From Bacteroidetes bacterium CG2_30_33_31 (GTDB lineage: Bacteria > Bacteroidota > Bacteroidia > Bacteroidales > UBA1556), in the NCBI GenBank assembly GCA_001872625.1, contig MNXP01000050.1, positions 106,419-170,418 of the forward strand: a stretch of 64,000 bases of DNA, in the 5' to 3' direction. How positions within the stretch are numbered: the first letter of the stretch is position 1; each line of letters starts with the position of its first letter. Under the pieces are notes generated by a model. It saw only the letters and a program-made list of their open reading frames with translations, did not search any database and was not told the origin of the DNA. A program made the translations under genes and the position numbers. This document shows, piece after piece, positions 36,002-44,406 of this stretch.

Positions 36002-37078
36002 TTATTTAGGCGCCTTTATAAAAAGATAAATTCCAATAATAGAAAAAACGAAATTTGGAATCCAAACGGCAATCCAAGGAGTAAGAGTTCCAAAAGTGGC
36101 AAAAACTGTGGAAATTTGCATAATAACAATAAACGAAAAGCTTATTACAATTCCAAGAGCCATCTGCAATCCAATTCCTCCTCTCAATTTATGACTTGAA
36201 ATTGAAATTCCTATTAATGTGAGCACGATTGTGGCAAATGGAAATGCAATCCTCTTATGCTTATCAACTTCATAAAATTTTAGTTTTTCCGATCCTTTAA
36301 TTTTTTCTTCATGAATAAAGCGTCTCATTTCTGTAAAATTCATCACTTCAATAGGTTGCAATTCATTAGAGAAATCTATTGGCTTCACATTAAAAGTTGT
36401 ATCTATTCTACTTCCTTTTTCAAATTTATCACCATAATCAAACAATCTTCTGATATTATAATTCGAAATAATCCAATGTCCAGTAATAGTATCATAAGTA
36501 ATTTTGTCGGCGGTCATTTTGTAGGTTAATCCTTTTTCTGAAATCTTTTCAAAAGAAAAATTATAGCCAGTATGATCGTAAGTATTAAAATTTTCGACGT
36601 ATAGTATTTCGCCTTTTTTATTCTGAACATGTATGTTGTACTTGGCGTTATACATCTTCAAATTTAAATAATGAGACTCGAAATCAATTTTAATTTTATT
36701 TGTATAAGGAATTAAAAAATTAGATAAATAAAAAGATAAGAGCCCAATAATCAATGCCGAAATAAGGTATGGAAGCATGAATCTTTTAAAACTAATTCCA
36801 CCACTTAAAATGGCTATAATCTCAGTATCATAAGCCATTTTAGAAGTAAAATAAACTACGGCAATAAAAGTGAATAATGGGCTAAATAGATTTACAAAAA
36901 ATGGTATGAATGTCAAATAATAATGAAAAATTATTTCGTATAAAGAGGCATTGTTATTAATAAAATCATCAATCTTTTCGGAGATATCGAAAATAATAAC
37001 AATAACAATTATTAGAGCCAAAGTAAAAAAGAAAGTTCCTAAAAACTTCTTAATTATATATAAATCTATCTTCTTCAC
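36002..37078 (-). CDS. LptF/LptG family permease (LPS export)
   Basis: 358 aa. Three N-terminal membrane helices (IIKKFLGTFFFTLALIIVIVIIF), a periplasmic beta-jellyroll-like centre (about 130-265), and three C-terminal helices, exactly the LptF/LptG plan. SKMAYDTEIIAILSGGISFKRFMLPY is the conserved coupling helix that contacts LptB. It exports lipopolysaccharide from the inner membrane. The start is GTG at 37078. Only one of the F/G pair is present here. A -7 box lies 5 nt before the start codon. Confidence 0.88.
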   Translation of the reverse strand: MKKIDLYIIKKFLGTFFFTLALIIVIVIIFDISEKIDDFINNNASLYEIIFHYYLTFIPFFVNLFSPLFTFIAVVYFTSKMAYDTEIIAILSGGISFKRFMLPYLISALIIGLLSFYLSNFLIPYTNKIKIDFESHYLNLKMYNAKYNIHVQNKKGEILYVENFNTYDHTGYNFSFEKISEKGLTYKMTADKITYDTITGHWIISNYNIRRLFDYGDKFEKGSRIDTTFNVKPIDFSNELQPIEVMNFTEMRRFIHEEKIKGSEKLKFYEVDKHKRIAFPFATIVLTLIGISISSHKLRGGIGLQMALGIVISFSFIVIMQISTVFATFGTLTPWIAVWIPNFVFSIIGIYLFIKAPK

Positions 37079-37082
37079 TTTG

Positions 37083-37090
37083 CAAAACTA
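37083..37090 (-). promoter_or_regulatory. -7 element (TAGTTTTG) next to the LptF/G start
   Basis: The predicted start near 37080 would give a 2-nt leader, that is, a practically leaderless mRNA. No -33 element seen, so it may be chance. Confidence 0.35.
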
Positions 37091-37151
37091 TATTAAAATC
37101 GATGAAGTTTTTGAAAAAACATATAAACGCATAAAAACGAAAAAATTACAT

Positions 37152-37182
37152 TTTGTAGAGAGACTATAATATACTACTTTTG
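37152..37182 (+). promoter_or_regulatory. full-consensus promoter of the DUF308 gene
   Basis: TTTG, exactly 19 nt, then TACTTTTG: a perfect match to the Bacteroidota TTTG-N19-TAnnTTTG promoter. Predicted start 37185. Confidence 0.75.
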
Positions 37183-37208
37183 TAATGAACTTTTTAAAAC
37201 AAAGATTT

Positions 37209-37784
37209 ATGAACTCAAAATATTTAAAAAACTCGGGAGTATATTTGCTTATTCATGGTATAGTTGCAATTTTAGTTGGAATGGCATTCATATTTGCCAC
37301 TAAATCCTTACTTTCAACTATAGTTCAAGTTTTTGGAATAATTATGTTAGTTCTGAGCGGAGTTTTTATTTTTTATAGCTTTTGGAGAAATGATGATAAA
37401 AAGCTTAATATTAAATATTTAGCTCTTATACAAGGAATATTATATTTAACACTTGGGGTTTTTACGCTTAGCAATTCGGCGCTAATGTTAAGCTTAATAA
37501 TTTTATTTTTTGGCATTTGGGCAATTTTAGCTGGAGGCTTCCAAATTTTTTATGGTCAAATATCAAAAAATAAAGTTTGGGCAAATAAAACACTTATTTT
37601 CAATGGGTTAATCCTTATTATTGTAGGATTAATTATGACTTTCAAGCAAGAAATATTTCTAAATTTTATTGGTAAAGTTATGGGCTGGATTTGTATTTTG
37701 AGTGGGCTTGTTACTTTCTTCTTTTCTATTTTGTTCTATCGTTTCAGCAAAAAAATCGTTGAAGATGAAGAAATATTAAGTTAA
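37209..37784 (+). CDS. DUF308 (HdeD-like) membrane protein
   Basis: 191 aa from the ATG at 37209 (24-nt leader). The track start at 37185 coincides with the predicted transcription start, so it would need leaderless initiation. Six hydrophobic segments in three pairs (LIHGIVAILVGMAFIFA; YLALIQGILYLTLGVFTL; IFNGLILIIVGLIMTF), the internal repeat of DUF308/HdeD proteins. HdeD is linked to acid resistance in enterics, but the general role is unknown. It overlaps the convergent barrel gene by 4 nt. Confidence 0.8.
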   Translation: MNSKYLKNSGVYLLIHGIVAILVGMAFIFATKSLLSTIVQVFGIIMLVLSGVFIFYSFWRNDDKKLNIKYLALIQGILYLTLGVFTLSNSALMLSLIILFFGIWAILAGGFQIFYGQISKNKVWANKTLIFNGLILIIVGLIMTFKQEIFLNFIGKVMGWICILSGLVTFFFSILFYRFSKKIVEDEEILS

Positions 37785-39496
37785 AATTTGACCAAATAAC
37801 CAAAATGAATCTTCGAATTTCTTAGTGTTATTTTATTTCCATTTTCAGAACCCAGAGCATAATAAAATGAAAATATTCCAGAACCAGTATCAACATTAAT
37901 TCCAGCACCAAAACCTTTTGAGTAATCTTTTGTTTTAGCTGTAAGCGTCTTTTTTTCCACATAAGCCATATTGTAAAAAAACGCAATATTTGAATTTTGT
38001 TGTATTAAAATTCTATATTCAGCATTGAAAATTGAGAATGTAGATGCGCGAATACTTTCCTCATCGAAACCTCTTAATGATTTAAATCCCCCAATTCTAT
38101 ATAGTTCATTATCAAATATATAAGAATCAACTAAACTTGCACTTTCATTTAATATTCGAATTGTTGACTTAGAAAATATAGGAATAAAAACTTCTCCAGA
38201 GAAATAAATTATAGCTTTATTTGAATTCGATGGAATCTGATTTCCAAGAATAATATTATTCGCAATTTTTTTGTTGCCGGCTTCCAAATTTATTTTTCCA
38301 CCAAATCCACGCCTTGGATTTATATTGTAATTGTATGATGTGTATGCTGCACCAATTCCAAAGGTAATACTTGAATTATTAATATTGCTTAAACTTTCAT
38401 TTCCAATATTTGTACGCTGGTTAGTATTATAAACTGCAAAAGCACTAATATATTTGTCCAATCCAAAATGGTATGTAATTGCTGGTCTATTAATTACAGA
38501 AATAAACGCCGTATCCTGACGATATAAATGGAACATATAATTAATTCCAAAGTTGGTTTTATATAAATAAGGTTGCATGAATTTTAAATCAAGGGTTTGG
38601 TTGTTTTGTGGTGGTCTAATCCAATTAAATTCAAAGCTTTCGCCGTTTTTAAAAAGATTCACCAGCTTCAAAACAACATTTCCATTCAATGCCACCTTAC
38701 CAGTAATATTGTCGGTCATAAAACCAATAATTCCGTCAAAAGTGTTCGAATTTTTACGAGTAAAACCAATCTTCAGAATTGCCGAATTCTTAGAAAATAT
38801 TATATCAACCTTATTATTTACCTTTAAAAAATCCAAATTATTTATATTTTTTTCAATTTGTTTAATCTTTGATTCATTGTATATATCTCTTGGCATAATT
38901 TCAATAGAATTATAAAGTAAGTAAGGCGAAACCAGAGAATTATCTAAAAAAATAATTGTATCAATTTTTATAAAATTTCCTTTCTCCACTACCATTGTGG
39001 CATTTATAAAATTTTCGGAAATGAAAATATTTTCCAACTTAGTAGATGCAAAAGGATAACCATTATTTTCATAATATGTTAATATTTGCTCGTGAATACT
39101 TTCAATTTCAGATAAAGTAAAATCATTGCGAGCTTTAAAGTTATGGTTTTTTCCGTATGTTTCCATAGCTACCTGTACTTCTTCACTCAAAAACAGATTC
39201 TTCCACACGTATCTATTGCCAAGAAAAAATTTAATTGTAAAAATATTATTGTTTATAAAATAAGTATCTGATTTTGCTTCAATATAACCTGAATTATTAA
39301 GCTGAAAAACAGCAATATTTTTAATCTTCTCGAAATTTTCTAATTTGTATTTGCTGATATTAACAATAGAATTAATGATTTCAGTTTCTTTATTGTCGGA
39401 ACCAATAAAATTAAAATTTTTTATTGCCCGTTGTGAAAGCAATTCAGATGGATTTAAAATTGCAATTAATATAGCTATAAAAATACTTTGTTTCAT
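37781..39496 (-). CDS. TamA/BamA-like outer-membrane protein (Omp85 superfamily)
   Basis: 571 aa from the ATG at 39496; the track's TTG start lies within ung. Signal peptide MKQSIFIAILIAILNPSELLSQ. POTRA-like segments span about 25-215 (LSEIESIHEQILTYYENNGYPFAS; GNFIKIDTIIFLDN). The C-terminal half is a barrel ending HFGYLVKF, with terminal Phe. The Omp85 lid motif is seen as RIGGFKSLRGFDEESI. Shorter than BamA (two to three POTRAs), so a TamA- or ShlB-like insertase or secretion pore. Its start overlaps the ung stop (TAATG). Confidence 0.82.
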   Translation of the reverse strand: MKQSIFIAILIAILNPSELLSQRAIKNFNFIGSDNKETEIINSIVNISKYKLENFEKIKNIAVFQLNNSGYIEAKSDTYFINNNIFTIKFFLGNRYVWKNLFLSEEVQVAMETYGKNHNFKARNDFTLSEIESIHEQILTYYENNGYPFASTKLENIFISENFINATMVVEKGNFIKIDTIIFLDNSLVSPYLLYNSIEIMPRDIYNESKIKQIEKNINNLDFLKVNNKVDIIFSKNSAILKIGFTRKNSNTFDGIIGFMTDNITGKVALNGNVVLKLVNLFKNGESFEFNWIRPPQNNQTLDLKFMQPYLYKTNFGINYMFHLYRQDTAFISVINRPAITYHFGLDKYISAFAVYNTNQRTNIGNESLSNINNSSITFGIGAAYTSYNYNINPRRGFGGKINLEAGNKKIANNIILGNQIPSNSNKAIIYFSGEVFIPIFSKSTIRILNESASLVDSYIFDNELYRIGGFKSLRGFDEESIRASTFSIFNAEYRILIQQNSNIAFFYNMAYVEKKTLTAKTKDYSKGFGAGINVDTGSGIFSFYYALGSENGNKITLRNSKIHFGYLVKF

Positions 39497-40176
39497 TAAT
39501 CTAAATTCCAATTTATAGGTTCTATATTATTATCAATCAGATATTTATTTGCTTTTGAGAAATGTTTACAACCGAAAAATCCTCTATAAGCCGACAGCGG
39601 TGAAGGATGCACAGCAGTGAGTAAGAGATGTTTATGAGCATCAATAAGTTCACATTTTTTTTTAGCATAATTGCCCCAAAGAAAAAAGACAATATTATTT
39701 TTCTGTTCAGCCAAAGATTTTATAGCAGCATCTGTAAATAATTCCCATCCCATATTCTGATGAGAACCAGCCTGATGGGCTCTAACAGTTAAGGTGGCAT
39801 TTAACAAAAGTACACCTTGATCAGCCCATTTTTGCAAATCACCATGAGCTGGTATTTTTAATCTCAAATCGGAATTTAACTCCTTATATATATTAGCCAA
39901 CGAAGGAGGAATTTCTATACCCGAAGGAACAGAAAAGCATAAACCATTAGCTTGACCAGGATTGTGGTATGGGTCTTGACCAATTATCACTGCTTTAACC
40001 TTATCAAATGGGGTGTTATTAAATGCCGCAAAAATATCAGCTCCTTTAGGAAATATTAGATTTTTACGTCGTTCTGAAATTAAAAATTCTTTCAATTTAA
40101 AAAAATATTCCGCCTTAAATTGAGGCATTAAAACCGCCTTCCAAGAGGATTCAATATTTGGGTTAATGTCATTCAT
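39496..40176 (-). CDS. ung: uracil-DNA glycosylase
   Basis: 226 aa family 1 enzyme. Water-activating loop VIIGQDPYHNPGQANGLCFSVP, uracil-binding LLLNATLTVR, NIVFFLWGNYAKKK, and the minor-groove loop HPSPLSAYRGFFGCKHFSKAN. It removes uracil from DNA in base-excision repair. First gene of a two-gene unit with the TamA-like protein. Confidence 0.96.
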   Translation of the reverse strand: MNDINPNIESSWKAVLMPQFKAEYFFKLKEFLISERRKNLIFPKGADIFAAFNNTPFDKVKAVIIGQDPYHNPGQANGLCFSVPSGIEIPPSLANIYKELNSDLRLKIPAHGDLQKWADQGVLLLNATLTVRAHQAGSHQNMGWELFTDAAIKSLAEQKNNIVFFLWGNYAKKKCELIDAHKHLLLTAVHPSPLSAYRGFFGCKHFSKANKYLIDNNIEPINWNLD

Positions 40177-40298
40177 AAATTAAAGAAATAAAGGCACTAA
40201 GGTAATATTAATGACCTTTGGAAAAATCAAAAGAATTAATTTTAATGATAAATATTTTGAATCTTATGTATTTTGTGGTTATCTAACTTAAAATAAAG

Positions 40299-40306
40299 TA
40301 TTTTTG
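40299..40306 (+). promoter_or_regulatory. -7 element (TATTTTTG) of the small lipoprotein operon
   Basis: TATTTTTG with TTTG 23 nt upstream (spacing longer than ideal). Predicted start near 40309, leader about 42 nt. Confidence 0.5.
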
Positions 40307-40350
40307 CAATCAACAATTCAAACTAAATATCAAATTATAACAATAATAAC

Positions 40351-40485
40351 ATGAAAAGAAGCATTGTAATTTTAGCTCTATTGGTAACTATCGGATTTGT
40401 ATTTGCCTCTTGTCGTAGTAGACAACCACATTGTCCTGGAGTATATAGCAATACTCATATAACCAAGACTTTAGAAAAAGTTTAA
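40351..40485 (+). CDS. 44-aa small lipoprotein
   Basis: Missed by the ORF track because of its size. MKRSIVILALLVTIGFVFASC is a complete lipoprotein signal with lipobox VFASC; the mature peptide is only 24 residues (CRSRQPHCPGVYSNTHITKTLEKV) with a second Cys. The next gene begins 2 nt later, so they are one operon. Tiny Cys-Pro-Gly lipoproteins of this kind occur in Bacteroidota envelopes. Function unknown; it might be a partner of the barrel-like protein downstream. Confidence 0.75.
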   Translation: MKRSIVILALLVTIGFVFASCRSRQPHCPGVYSNTHITKTLEKV

Positions 40486-40487
40486 AC

Positions 40488-41234
40488 ATGAATTATTGTC
40501 TAAAAAACATATTGATTTTAGGTTTGTTGGTATTTCCTGCATTGGGTTTTAGTCAGATTTCTGATGAAACTCCAAAGGAAGTGATTTATAAATTTGAAAA
40601 TAGCGGTTTTTTAGAATTTCATAGCAATGGCTGGGGAATTGGCTATAGAACTGGAAAATTTACTAACGGATACAAAAAAAAGACTTATGATTTTAGCTTT
40701 TCATCGGTAACTGATTTAAAACAAATCAAGCAGTCTACCAGTTACACCATGACTGGAAGTAGATTTATTTATGGTAAAACATTGAATTTTTACAATATCA
40801 AAGCTCTTATTGGGACTCAAAAAGTAATTACCACGAAACCATATTGGGGAGGAGTTGAATTCAGAAAATTTCTTTTTGGTGGCATAAATTTAGGAATTGG
40901 CAAACCAGTTTATCTTTATATTTATAACTACATTGACGGAAATATTGTTTCCTTGGAAAAATTTGACCCTGACAAATATGATTTTCAAGATATTTATGCT
41001 AAAGGACCATTCTCCAAAGGATTAGATGAACTAAAATTTTATCCTGGATTAAGTCTTAAAACCGGCATAAATGTAGAATATGGTATCGAAACCGAAAAAG
41101 CCAAATCAGTAGAAATCGGTGGAATAATTGATGTATATCCAATTCCAGTTCAAATTATGGCTTATGAAAATCCAAAATATGCGATGTTTGCCATATATTT
41201 AAGCTTCCACTTTGGCAAAAGATATAATAAATAA
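40488..41234 (+). CDS. secreted/outer-membrane hypothetical protein
   Basis: 248 aa. Signal peptide ending ALGFSQ (residue 23). The mature protein alternates aromatic and polar residues in strand-like blocks (LEFHSNGWGIGYRTGKF, TYDFSFSSVTDL, FIYGKTLNFYNIKALIGT, NLGIGKPVYLYIYNYI) and ends with a strand AMFAIYLSFHFG, suggesting a barrel of eight to ten strands. Directly follows the 44-aa lipoprotein. The family is common in Bacteroidota and unnamed. Confidence 0.7.
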   Translation: MNYCLKNILILGLLVFPALGFSQISDETPKEVIYKFENSGFLEFHSNGWGIGYRTGKFTNGYKKKTYDFSFSSVTDLKQIKQSTSYTMTGSRFIYGKTLNFYNIKALIGTQKVITTKPYWGGVEFRKFLFGGINLGIGKPVYLYIYNYIDGNIVSLEKFDPDKYDFQDIYAKGPFSKGLDELKFYPGLSLKTGINVEYGIETEKAKSVEIGGIIDVYPIPVQIMAYENPKYAMFAIYLSFHFGKRYNK

Positions 41235-41472
41235 ACCTCTTTCTGATTATAATTTTCCTTTAACTTTTTAATATTTATATCAATACAAATTGTTCTTATT
41301 ATTGCGGATGTTATTGACAATGAACATATAAAAATTATAAATGAAGCAAAAATCAGCTGTTAAATAAGTTTTCAAAACTTAAACTAAAAGATGTTGAGAA
41401 AAAATAAAAAAGTTGTAATTTGTGCCCCATTTAATGCTTGAAACCAAATTAAATTAAATAATATTAAGAAAT

Positions 41473-44337
41473 ATGAAATTTAAAAATTTACTCTTTGGAT
41501 TTGCTTCATCAGCTTTAGTTGTTAGTTGCATAATTTTCATTTCAAATTTGCAATCTAATAAAGCAAATCATCAATCAATAGTCAGCCAAGACTCACCAAT
41601 TGCGCACGGAATTAGAGGTGCTTTTGAATACTACGATCATATTCGAATAAATCCTGTAACAGGAAAAGTAGATATTAAGGATGTAAATGCCGCTCGTAAA
41701 GGCGTTGAAAATTTACCTACTTCCAAAGCCCTTAACTTGCAATGGGCTGAAATGGGACCTTCAAATGTTGGTGGTCGTACACGAGCAATTTTATATGATA
41801 AAAGTAATTCAAGCATTATGTATGCAGGTGCGGTTAGCGGTGGGCTTTGGAAATCAACTACTTCAGGCCAATCTTGGGTTCAAATTCCTTTAGTTGAAAA
41901 TATTGCAGTAACCTGCATCGCTCAAGGACCAGATGGTACCATTTATGTTGGAACTGGTGAAGGACTTGCAAACCCCTCAGGCACAAATTTTAACAGTGGA
42001 CAATACGGAGCTGGTCTTTTTAAATCAACAAATGGAATAAATTTTTCATTGCTCCAAAGCACAGCTAACTACAATTTAATCAATAGAGTAGCTGTAGATA
42101 AATTCAATAAAGTTTATATAGCTACTAGTGAAGGCTTAAAATCAAGCAAAGATGGAGGAGCAACATGGAAAAACTCAAAAAATGGATTTTGTAAAGATGT
42201 TAAGATTGCCCCCAATAGCTATGTAGCAATTGCTTCAATAAATGGTACAGTTTATATTAAAAGCGATACAGCAGAAATCTGGACACAACAAACAGGATTA
42301 CCTTCTGCTGGTGTGAGCCGTGTTGAACTTGCAATTTCTCCAACAGATGAAAATTATATGTATGCTGTTTTAGTTTCCAATACTGGTAGCTTGCATAGCA
42401 TTTATAGAACTACTGATAAAGGTTTAAATTGGTCTCAAATTGCCGTTGGTGGGAGTCCATCTTTTGACCTTTTTGGTAGCAATAATCAAGGTTGGTATGA
42501 TGCTGCAATTTTAGTGAGTGCCTCCAATAAAAACGTAGTATATGTTGGTGGTATTAGCATTTGGAGAGGTGCAATGATTACAAGCGACGCACCTTTTTCT
42601 TGGACACAAATTTCTTCCCAAGGAAAATTATATGGCAATGGACAACCAAATCCACATTATGTACATTCTGATGTTCATGCATTAGTACAAAATCCATCAA
42701 ACCCAGAATCTTTCTTTGTAGGATGCGACGGTGGACTTTTTCAAACCTCCGACAACGGCAACTCATTTGTTTCAAAAAATATTAATTATTCTGTAACTCA
42801 ATTTTATGCAATAGCTTGTTCACCAAACGGTTGGGCAATGGGTGGGACTCAAGATAATAGCACACCTTACGTTGATGGAAAAGGAAATAATCCAAAAGAA
42901 GCACATGTTCTTTATGGTGGTGATGGAGGATGGGCAGCATTTTCATCACTAAATCAAAAGGTTCTTTTTGCCACCTCTCAATATGGATATACAGGACGCT
43001 CAAATGACAATGGCGATTCATGGCAAAGAGCTGTTGGCGTTGATGGAACAACTCCAGAATTCTTTAGTCAAGCTATGGTTACAGCTGGTGCAAATAGCAA
43101 TTCTGCCTTTGTAACTCCATTTTTACTCTGGGAAACAACACACTTCCCTAATTCTATCGATAGTGTTTTATTTATTGCTGACACAACTTATCCAATTGGT
43201 TCTACTTTCTATGGTAGAAGCAAAATAAACAATGCTTATCCATTTACAAATATAACTAATGTAAATTTAAAAACAGGTGATACTGTTAAAGTGCAAGATC
43301 CTATTCAATCACGCTTTTATTTTGGAGCAAAAAATGCAATTTACATGACAAAAGAGGCAATATATTATGGTAAAAATTCGCCAACTTGGTATAAAATCGC
43401 TGGTTTTACTGGTACTGTTTGGACAATGTCAATTTCAAAAGATGGCGATGTTTTATATTTTGCTATTGACACGAAACTTTATAGAATTTCTAACCTCTTG
43501 CAAGCGCAAGACTTATCTACAGCAGAAGTTGGTCAAGCAAATTACGCTCTAAGTGTAGATTTAATTAAAAATTTTAGCGGAGTTATAACTTCCATAGGAA
43601 TTGACCCAAGCAGTTCAAGCAAGGTAGCCGTAACTTTAGGAGGATTCTCTTCATCATACAAACATTTATGGTATTCACAAAATGCTACCACTGCAGCACC
43701 AGTTTTTGTTGATAAAAGTGGAAATTTGCCTGCAACTCTTCCAATTTACTCTTGCATTATTCCAATAAATAATCCCAATACAATTATCGTAGGTACTGAA
43801 TATGGTGTGATGGCAACAGACAATCTCAATACTTCATCACCAATTTGGTCAAACCAAAACACTGGAATTGATAATCCAGTGCCAGTATTTATGATACGTC
43901 AGCAAATTTATGAACAGCCATGGATGAAAGTTGGTCGTTGGGATGGTGGTGTTTTAGTTAGCCAAGTATATCCTGGAATATATAATTATGGCGAAATTTA
44001 CACAGCCACACATGGTAGAGGACTTTTCAAAAGCTTAAGTTTTGTAGGGTTTAAAGAAATTGAAGGTAATACAAACAGCTTTAATTCAAATATTAAAATA
44101 TATCCAAATCCTGTAAGTAGTATTGCAAATATTGAGTTTGAATTAAAAAATGTTCATAATGTTGCAGCTAAAATATTTGACATGAATGGCAGATTAATCA
44201 AAACAATTAATTTTGGAGAATTAAGTGCAGGAATAAGAAATGAGACTATTAATGTAAATGGTTTACAACCTGGAATATATATTTTGCAACTAATTTCTGG
44301 CAAAGATTATAAAATTAGTAAGTTTATTATCAGGTAG
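41473..44337 (+). CDS. T9SS cargo with BNR/Asp-box propeller repeats
   Basis: 954 aa. N-terminal hydrophobic signal (residues 1-27). Blades typical of VPS10/sortilin-type propellers recur: SGGLWKSTTSGQSWVQIP, TYIGTGEG-like IYVGTGEGLANPSG, SSKDGGATWKNS, TTDKGLNWSQIAVG, SDVHALVQNPSNPE, FQTSDNGNSFVSKN, THGRGLFKS. The last ~80 residues are a type A sorting domain (IKIYPNPVSSIANIEFEL, LQPGIYILQLISG, KFIIR), so it is exported by T9SS and anchored or released. No sialidase catalytic residues were identified; a binding or scaffold role is likely. Monocistronic, with terminator. Confidence 0.87.
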   Translation: MKFKNLLFGFASSALVVSCIIFISNLQSNKANHQSIVSQDSPIAHGIRGAFEYYDHIRINPVTGKVDIKDVNAARKGVENLPTSKALNLQWAEMGPSNVGGRTRAILYDKSNSSIMYAGAVSGGLWKSTTSGQSWVQIPLVENIAVTCIAQGPDGTIYVGTGEGLANPSGTNFNSGQYGAGLFKSTNGINFSLLQSTANYNLINRVAVDKFNKVYIATSEGLKSSKDGGATWKNSKNGFCKDVKIAPNSYVAIASINGTVYIKSDTAEIWTQQTGLPSAGVSRVELAISPTDENYMYAVLVSNTGSLHSIYRTTDKGLNWSQIAVGGSPSFDLFGSNNQGWYDAAILVSASNKNVVYVGGISIWRGAMITSDAPFSWTQISSQGKLYGNGQPNPHYVHSDVHALVQNPSNPESFFVGCDGGLFQTSDNGNSFVSKNINYSVTQFYAIACSPNGWAMGGTQDNSTPYVDGKGNNPKEAHVLYGGDGGWAAFSSLNQKVLFATSQYGYTGRSNDNGDSWQRAVGVDGTTPEFFSQAMVTAGANSNSAFVTPFLLWETTHFPNSIDSVLFIADTTYPIGSTFYGRSKINNAYPFTNITNVNLKTGDTVKVQDPIQSRFYFGAKNAIYMTKEAIYYGKNSPTWYKIAGFTGTVWTMSISKDGDVLYFAIDTKLYRISNLLQAQDLSTAEVGQANYALSVDLIKNFSGVITSIGIDPSSSSKVAVTLGGFSSSYKHLWYSQNATTAAPVFVDKSGNLPATLPIYSCIIPINNPNTIIVGTEYGVMATDNLNTSSPIWSNQNTGIDNPVPVFMIRQQIYEQPWMKVGRWDGGVLVSQVYPGIYNYGEIYTATHGRGLFKSLSFVGFKEIEGNTNSFNSNIKIYPNPVSSIANIEFELKNVHNVAAKIFDMNGRLIKTINFGELSAGIRNETINVNGLQPGIYILQLISGKDYKISKFIIR

Positions 44338-44358
44338 TTAAACAACATTTCTACATAG

Positions 44359-44392
44359 AAACCCTTGCGTAAGTGCGCAAGGGTTTTTCTTT
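44359..44392 (+). terminator. terminator after the BNR-repeat protein
   Basis: AAACCCTTGCG-TAAGTG-CGCAAGGGTTT followed by TTCTTTTA: strong GC-rich stem. Confidence 0.88.
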
Positions 44393-44406
44393 TATTAAAA
44401 ATTATA

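Noticed and set aside
41380-41470. Palindrome AAGTTTTCAAAACTT and a TAATTTG near-promoter before the BNR-repeat gene
   Set aside because: The palindrome is short and AT-only, and the -7 match lacks one base, so neither is above what AT-rich sequence gives.
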